Assembly: GCA_016786485.1 (NCBI GenBank)
Contig: JAEUWD010000041.1
Span: 1-46,426 of the forward strand
DNA from: Bacteriovoracaceae bacterium
Lineage (GTDB): Bacteria > Bdellovibrionota > Bacteriovoracia > Bacteriovoracales > Bacteriovoracaceae
Direction: 5' to 3'
DNA: 46,426 nucleotides
Shown here: one piece after another, positions 42,331 to 46,426 of the stretch
Numbering within the stretch: the stretch's first letter is position 1
Layout of the letters: each line of letters starts with the position of its first letter
Translations under genes and position numbers: made by a program
Notes under the pieces: generated by a model
Told to the model about the DNA's origin: nothing
Database searches by the model: none
What the model saw: only the letters and a program-made list of their open reading frames with translations

Positions 42331-43590
42331 TTATTTTTTATAAACTGGAAACGATTTACACAATTCTCCCACATTATTCTTCAATTTTGAAATGAGTTTT
42401 TCATTTTTTGGGTCTTTGAGCCCTTGAATCATCATCTGGGTAAGTTCTTTGGTTTGGTTTTCTTTCATCCCTCGGGTGGTAATAGCGGGTGTTCCTAAGC
42501 GAATACCAGAAGTCACAAACGGTGATCGCTTATCACCTGGAACCATATTTTTGTTACATGTCACATGAATTTTTTCAAGGAACTCTTCGGCTTCTTTACC
42601 TGACATTCCGAATGAATCTGTTTTTACTAAAACAAGGTGGTTATCTGTTCCACCGCTGACGATTTCAATGCCTTCTTTACTTAAGGTGTCTGCCATGATT
42701 TTGGCATTTTTCACCACTTGTTTTTGGTAATCCACAAATTCTGGCTGAAGCGCTTCATGGAAACAAACCGCTTTTGCTGCAATAACGTGCTCTAGTGGGC
42801 CGCCTTGGATACCCGGGAAAATATTTGAATTTAATTTTTTCTCCCACTGTTCTTTATCTTTCGACAGGATAATTCCACCGCGAGGACCACGTAATGTTTT
42901 ATGTGTGGTCGAAGTGACAACATCAGCATAAGGAATTGGAGAAGGGTGAACGCCAGCTGCGACTAAGCCTGCGATGTGGGCCATGTCCACAAATAAAGTG
43001 GCACCAACTTCTTTAGCAATATCAGCAAAAATTTTGAAATCAATAAAACGTGGGTAAGCTGAAGCTCCGGCTATGATCATTTTAGGTTTTTCTTTCTGTG
43101 CGATTTCTCGCACTTTATTGTAATCAATCGTTTCTGTTTTTGGATCGAGACCGTAGTGTATCGCTTGAAATAATTTTCCAGAGAAGTTTACCGGACTACC
43201 ATGGGTTAAATGGCCACCTTGGCTTAAGTCCATACCTAAAATTTTATCGCCATGATTTAAAACGGCGAAATAAACCGCCATATTAGCTTGAGAACCCGAG
43301 TGAGGTTGAACGTTAGCGTATTCCGCCCCAAAGATTTTTTTCAAACGCGAAATGGCCAAAGCTTCAATTTGATCGACGTAAATACATCCACCGTAATAAC
43401 GTTTATTTGGATAACCTTCTGCATATTTATTAGTAAGGATCGAACCTTGTGCTTCCATCACCGCTTGCGAACAATAGTTTTCAGAAGCAATCAGTTCAAT
43501 GCCCGTTTCTTGTCTCGTATCTTCTAGACCAATAATATTAAATATTTCAGGGTCCATAGATTTTAAGCTATGTGAGTTTTTGTGTAGCAT
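42331..43590 (-). CDS. glyA: Serine hydroxymethyltransferase
   Basis: A 419-residue PLP enzyme that interconverts serine and glycine with tetrahydrofolate and supplies one-carbon units. Signatures are [62 protein letters not shown] and the PLP Lys in [19 protein letters not shown] precedes the ATG. It follows fabF closely in the cluster. Confidence 0.98.
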   Translation of the reverse strand: MLHKNSHSLKSMDPEIFNIIGLEDTRQETGIELIASENYCSQAVMEAQGSILTNKYAEGYPNKRYYGGCIYVDQIEALAISRLKKIFGAEYANVQPHSGSQANMAVYFAVLNHGDKILGMDLSQGGHLTHGSPVNFSGKLFQAIHYGLDPKTETIDYNKVREIAQKEKPKMIIAGASAYPRFIDFKIFADIAKEVGATLFVDMAHIAGLVAAGVHPSPIPYADVVTSTTHKTLRGPRGGIILSKDKEQWEKKLNSNIFPGIQGGPLEHVIAAKAVCFHEALQPEFVDYQKQVVKNAKIMADTLSKEGIEIVSGGTDNHLVLVKTDSFGMSGKEAEEFLEKIHVTCNKNMVPGDKRSPFVTSGIRLGTPAITTRGMKENQTKELTQMMIQGLKDPKNEKLISKLKNNVGELCKSFPVYKK

Positions 43591-43600
43591 GATGAGCTCC

Positions 43601-44842
43601 TTAGATTTTTTTTAGTAACAAACTACTATTTGTTCCGCCGAAACCAAACGAATTATTTAGCGCATATTGAAAATCTTTTTTGGTCATTTTGTGAGCGCTG
43701 TAATTTAAATCACACTCAGCATCTGGAGCGTCGAGATTGATAGTCGGAGGAATTTTTCCCGTTTTAAGTGCCATAGCACAAATAATGGTTTCTAATCCAC
43801 CCGCTGCACCCAATAAGTGACCGGTCATCGACTTAGTTGAACTTACGACTAACTTATAAGCATGATCTTTAAAAACATTTTTAATGGCCTTTGTTTCAAT
43901 CACATCGCCTTGCGGAGTCGATGTTCCGTGGGCATTAATATAACCGACTTCATTGGGAGAAACGTTAGCTTGCTCTAAACATTGGTTAATAGCTTGAATC
44001 GCACCAGCTGCCTCTGGATGAGGTGAGGTTATGTGATTGGCATCTGCACTCGCACCGAAACCAACTAATTCAGCAATAATATGGGCACCGCGAGCTTTGG
44101 CTTTTTCTAAATTTTCAATAACTAAAATACCCGCACCTTCGGCCATAACAAAACCGTTACGATCTTTATCAAAAGGACGTGAAGCTTTGGTTGGTTCATC
44201 ATTTCTTTTTGAAAGTGCCTTCATCGAAGCAAATCCTGAGATAGTTAAATTGGAAATAACACTTTCTGAACCACCCGTAATCATAACGTCTTGGCGGCCT
44301 AACATGATTTCTTGAGCGGCGACTTGAATGGCGTGTGCACTCGAAGCGCAAGCACTTGAGATTGTATAATTAATTCCCTTAAAGCCACGTTGTATAGAAA
44401 TCAATCCGCTCGACATATTTGGGATAACTGACGGAATAAAAAAGGGAGAAACACGACGAGCACCTTTTTCCATGAAAGTACTGTGGGTTGTTTCAATTCC
44501 TGGAAAGCCACCCATGCCTGTACCTAAAATACAGCCAATTTTTTCAGCTTTGTAATCTTCTTCTGCAATACCAGATTGTTTCCAAGCCTCAGCAGTTGAA
44601 TGAAGGGCCAAGTGAATAAAGCGATCAAATTTATCGTGATCTTTTTCGATTAGTAATTCAGGACTCAGTTTAAAGTTTTTGATTTCCCCAGCTATTTGTA
44701 CCGGCAATTGATCCGTATTTAATAATTCAATTTTAGAAATCCCAGATTTGCCTTCAATTAAATTATTCCAAATTTCGTTGAGATTGTGACCCAGACCACA
44801 GATAGCACCCATCCCAGTAATCGCCACTCGCTGAAGGGCCAT
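43601..44842 (-). CDS. fabF: 3-oxoacyl-ACP synthase II
   Basis: A 413-residue condensing enzyme of fatty-acid elongation. The catalytic triad is Cys in [12 protein letters not shown], His in [11 protein letters not shown] and His in [12 protein letters not shown]. The end [13 protein letters not shown] is typical. AAGGAG lies upstream of the ATG. It is separated from acpP by a strong terminator, so some of its transcription may start separately or read through. Confidence 0.98.
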   Translation of the reverse strand: MALQRVAITGMGAICGLGHNLNEIWNNLIEGKSGISKIELLNTDQLPVQIAGEIKNFKLSPELLIEKDHDKFDRFIHLALHSTAEAWKQSGIAEEDYKAEKIGCILGTGMGGFPGIETTHSTFMEKGARRVSPFFIPSVIPNMSSGLISIQRGFKGINYTISSACASSAHAIQVAAQEIMLGRQDVMITGGSESVISNLTISGFASMKALSKRNDEPTKASRPFDKDRNGFVMAEGAGILVIENLEKAKARGAHIIAELVGFGASADANHITSPHPEAAGAIQAINQCLEQANVSPNEVGYINAHGTSTPQGDVIETKAIKNVFKDHAYKLVVSSTKSMTGHLLGAAGGLETIICAMALKTGKIPPTINLDAPDAECDLNYSAHKMTKKDFQYALNNSFGFGGTNSSLLLKKI

Positions 44843-44861
44843 GTTTGCTCCTTTAAACCGT

Positions 44862-44891
44862 ATAATAAAAAAAGCCTCCCAGAGGAGGCTT
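44862..44891 (-). terminator. Intrinsic terminator between acpP and fabF
   Basis: In minus-strand sense, AAGCCTCC pairs with GGAGGCTT across a TCTG loop (44872-44891) and is followed by TTTTTATTATA. The 8-bp GC-rich stem and T-run are classical. It lies just after the acpP stop. Confidence 0.88.
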
Positions 44892-44896
44892 CTTAT

Positions 44897-45130
44897 TTAG
44901 TTAGCTTTCGCTTCTAGATATGAAACGACATCTTTAATGCTTTTTAAATTCTCAGTATCATCTTCTGGAATTTCTACGCCGAACTCGTCTTCCATCTTCA
45001 TCATAAGTTCAACCATATCAAGTGAATCAAGATTAAGATCATCAACAAATGTTGTATCAGATTTGATATTTGCGACATCAATCTTAGTTGCTTCACTTAC
45101 TAGTTTAATTACTTTGCTTTGTAGTTCCAT
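44897..45130 (-). CDS. acpP: Acyl carrier protein
   Basis: A 77-residue acidic four-helix protein that carries acyl chains on 4'-phosphopantetheine. The attachment Ser36 lies in DLNLDSLDMVELMM. The start is the ATG at 45130 with GGAGGAG upstream; an upstream in-frame start would run into fabG and is not credible. It sits in the standard fabD-fabG-acpP-fabF order and is followed by a strong terminator, which should make it abundant. Confidence 0.97.
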   Translation of the reverse strand: MELQSKVIKLVSEATKIDVANIKSDTTFVDDLNLDSLDMVELMMKMEDEFGVEIPEDDTENLKSIKDVVSYLEAKAN

Positions 45131-45158
45131 TTTTTTCTCCTCCAGAGGAAATGTATTT

Positions 45159-45917
45159 CTAAATATAAAGCCCACCGTCAATTTTAATTACCGAACCTGT
45201 TATGTACGAAGAAGATTGACTCATCAGAAAACAGATTAAATCTGCCACATTATCAACCGTCCCAAACCGATTTAGCGGTATATGAGAAAGATACTCCTGT
45301 TGGGTTTTCTCTGGCAAGTCCTGAGTCATTTCCGTCGAGATAAATCCTGGGCATACGGCGTTGCAGCGAATATTTCGCGAAGCCAATTCCTTTGCCACAG
45401 ATTTCGTAAAACCAATCAAACCAGCTTTTGAAGCTGCATAAGTCGCTTGTCCGACGTTGCCCATCATTCCCACAACGGAACTCATATTTACAATCGAAAC
45501 ATGTTCAGCTTTTAAAAATGAGCGTGATAAATGTGAAGTTAAAAGCATGCTTGCTTTTAAATTGGTATTCAAAATTTCATCGATATCCGCTTCCTTGATT
45601 CTTAATAGTAGCTGATCTTTACTGATTCCTGCATTATTAATTAAACCGGTGATAACGCCGTGTTCTTTCGTAAAAAGATCCAATTGAGTTTTCACTTGTT
45701 CAAACTGGTTCAGATCAAATTGCAGGCTTGTTGCTTTTCCGCCGAGGGTCTGAATTTCGCTCTCAAGTTGTTTCGCGATTTGTGGGTCTTTTCGATAATT
45801 AAACACGACATGCGCACCTTGTTTCCCGAGACTAAGCGCAATCGCTCGACCAATTCCACGGGTAGCACCAGTAATCAAAATAATTTTACTTTTTAAATCA
45901 GGATAGATAACACTCAT
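45159..45917 (-). CDS. fabG: 3-oxoacyl-ACP reductase
   Basis: A 252-residue NADPH-dependent short-chain dehydrogenase. It has cofactor motif TGATRGIGRA, NNAGIS, catalytic Ser in NMSSVVG and YAASK with Tyr and Lys. The C-terminus SSYITGSVIKIDGG is typical FabG. The start overlaps the fabD stop by 4 bp. Confidence 0.96.
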   Translation of the reverse strand: MSVIYPDLKSKIILITGATRGIGRAIALSLGKQGAHVVFNYRKDPQIAKQLESEIQTLGGKATSLQFDLNQFEQVKTQLDLFTKEHGVITGLINNAGISKDQLLLRIKEADIDEILNTNLKASMLLTSHLSRSFLKAEHVSIVNMSSVVGMMGNVGQATYAASKAGLIGFTKSVAKELASRNIRCNAVCPGFISTEMTQDLPEKTQQEYLSHIPLNRFGTVDNVADLICFLMSQSSSYITGSVIKIDGGLYI

Positions 45918-46426
45918 GAGTTTGCTCCAAAAAGATGATCCAATTCGCTATAAGCGGTGGCGGTATCGAGTGCAATAATTTTGGCCATCGGTTTAATTTT
46001 TTTTATTAAGCCGCTCAACACACTGCCAGGACCCACTTCAATAAAAATGGAATCGTTTGAAATGTCTTGAATACTTTGTGTCCAGTAAACACTACCGCAA
46101 ACTTGTTCATACAAATTGTGACGAAGAGTTTTGGCTTCTGTTTTAGCGGGATAAATTTTGGCATCGATATTAGCTATGTAGGGAATACTTAAAGGTTTGA
46201 TTTCAATTTTTTCTAGGTATTGAGCTAATTTTTCAGCCGCTGGTTGCATTAAACTTGAATGAAAAGGAGCAGAAACGTTAAGTTCAATTGCGCGGAATTT
46301 TTCTTTATAGTTTTCATTTAACCATTTCACGGCTTTTTCACAGGCTTCGCGATGACCTGAAATAACAATTTGAGATGGTTCGTTATAATTGGCCACCATG
46401 ACTTGCGAATTATCATCGGAAGCATT
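45914..46426 (-). CDS. fabD: Malonyl-CoA:ACP transacylase, N-terminal part outside the window
   Basis: The C-terminal ~170 residues of FabD, which loads malonyl onto ACP. The frame runs unbroken to the window end. The pattern VANYNEPSQIVISG, catalytic His in SAPFHSSLMQPA and FIEVGPGSVLSGLIKKI are family hallmarks. The active-site GHSLG serine lies beyond the edge. It is coupled to fabG by a 4-bp overlap. Confidence 0.95.
   Translation of the reverse strand, partial: NASDDNSQVMVANYNEPSQIVISGHREACEKAVKWLNENYKEKFRAIELNVSAPFHSSLMQPAAEKLAQYLEKIEIKPLSIPYIANIDAKIYPAKTEAKTLRHNLYEQVCGSVYWTQSIQDISNDSIFIEVGPGSVLSGLIKKIKPMAKIIALDTATAYSELDHLFGANS

Noticed and set aside
45131-45181. Longer acyl carrier protein beginning at 45181
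   Set aside because: The extra 17 residues overlap fabG and are foreign to the family; the strong GGAGGAG site serves the ATG at 45130.
1-46426. CRISPR array, insertion sequence, prophage or toxin-antitoxin module
   Set aside because: No regularly spaced repeats, transposase, integrase or recognisable toxin-antitoxin pair was seen on reading through the window.

Overview
The window is about 46 kb of dense, AT-rich bacterial chromosome with short gaps and many 1-14 bp gene overlaps. No tRNA, rRNA, CRISPR array, phage gene or insertion sequence was seen. A short flagellin, PilZ proteins, many lipoproteins and outer-membrane-like proteins, a SpoVG-like protein, and complete lip, aro and fab genes suggest a Gram-negative member of the Bdellovibrionota. 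The low GC fits the Bacteriovorax/Peredibacter side, but this placement rests on gene style and is not proven.

Layout. 1-4.5 kb is a signalling block: a histidine kinase (cut by the window edge) and its OmpR-type regulator, facing a receiver-TPR protein, a degenerate receiver protein and a GNAT enzyme. 4.6-9.1 kb holds lexA with a small co-directional gene and a striking tandem direct-repeat operator, then a DCC-family/SpoVG pair, infA and a solitary family-5 solute-binding lipoprotein. 9.1-21.7 kb is accessory: a large exported protein, a GNAT enzyme, lipoproteins, flagellin with a long structured leader, a hexapeptide acyltransferase-like protein, two PilZ proteins, a cyclic-nucleotide-binding protein, a minimal HEXXH protease, a TerB-like protein and a 47-residue membrane protein. 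21.7-25.8 kb carries a SelO-like pseudokinase overlapping a peptidase E homologue, followed by a membrane-tethered FMN glutamate-synthase-family enzyme.

25.8-32.3 kb is mostly housekeeping on the minus strand: pirin, maf-deoC, an exported barrel-like protein, aroC, and lipA-lipB led by a 39-residue membrane protein. 32.3-38.5 kb is an arginine/ornithine succinyltransferase (AST)-type catabolic operon: class III aminotransferase, astA, astD, an MFS transporter and a lone ABC ATPase. Facing it is a fused alpha-beta 2-oxoacid dehydrogenase E1, whose E2 partner would need the lipoyl cofactor made by LipA/LipB. 40.6-46.4 kb is the minus-strand core cluster fabD-fabG-acpP-fabF-glyA, a Kazal-domain lipoprotein, nrdR, nusB and one unknown gene. 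fabD is cut by the window edge.

Most notable are the predicted LexA operator architecture (four CCGTA half-sites in two pairs, each 11 bp apart), the SelO-like protein with apparent loss of the catalytic lysine, two previously unlisted small membrane proteins with good ribosome sites, the AST operon lacking astB and astE nearby but carrying transporter genes, and a flagellin leader with CsrA-like sites.
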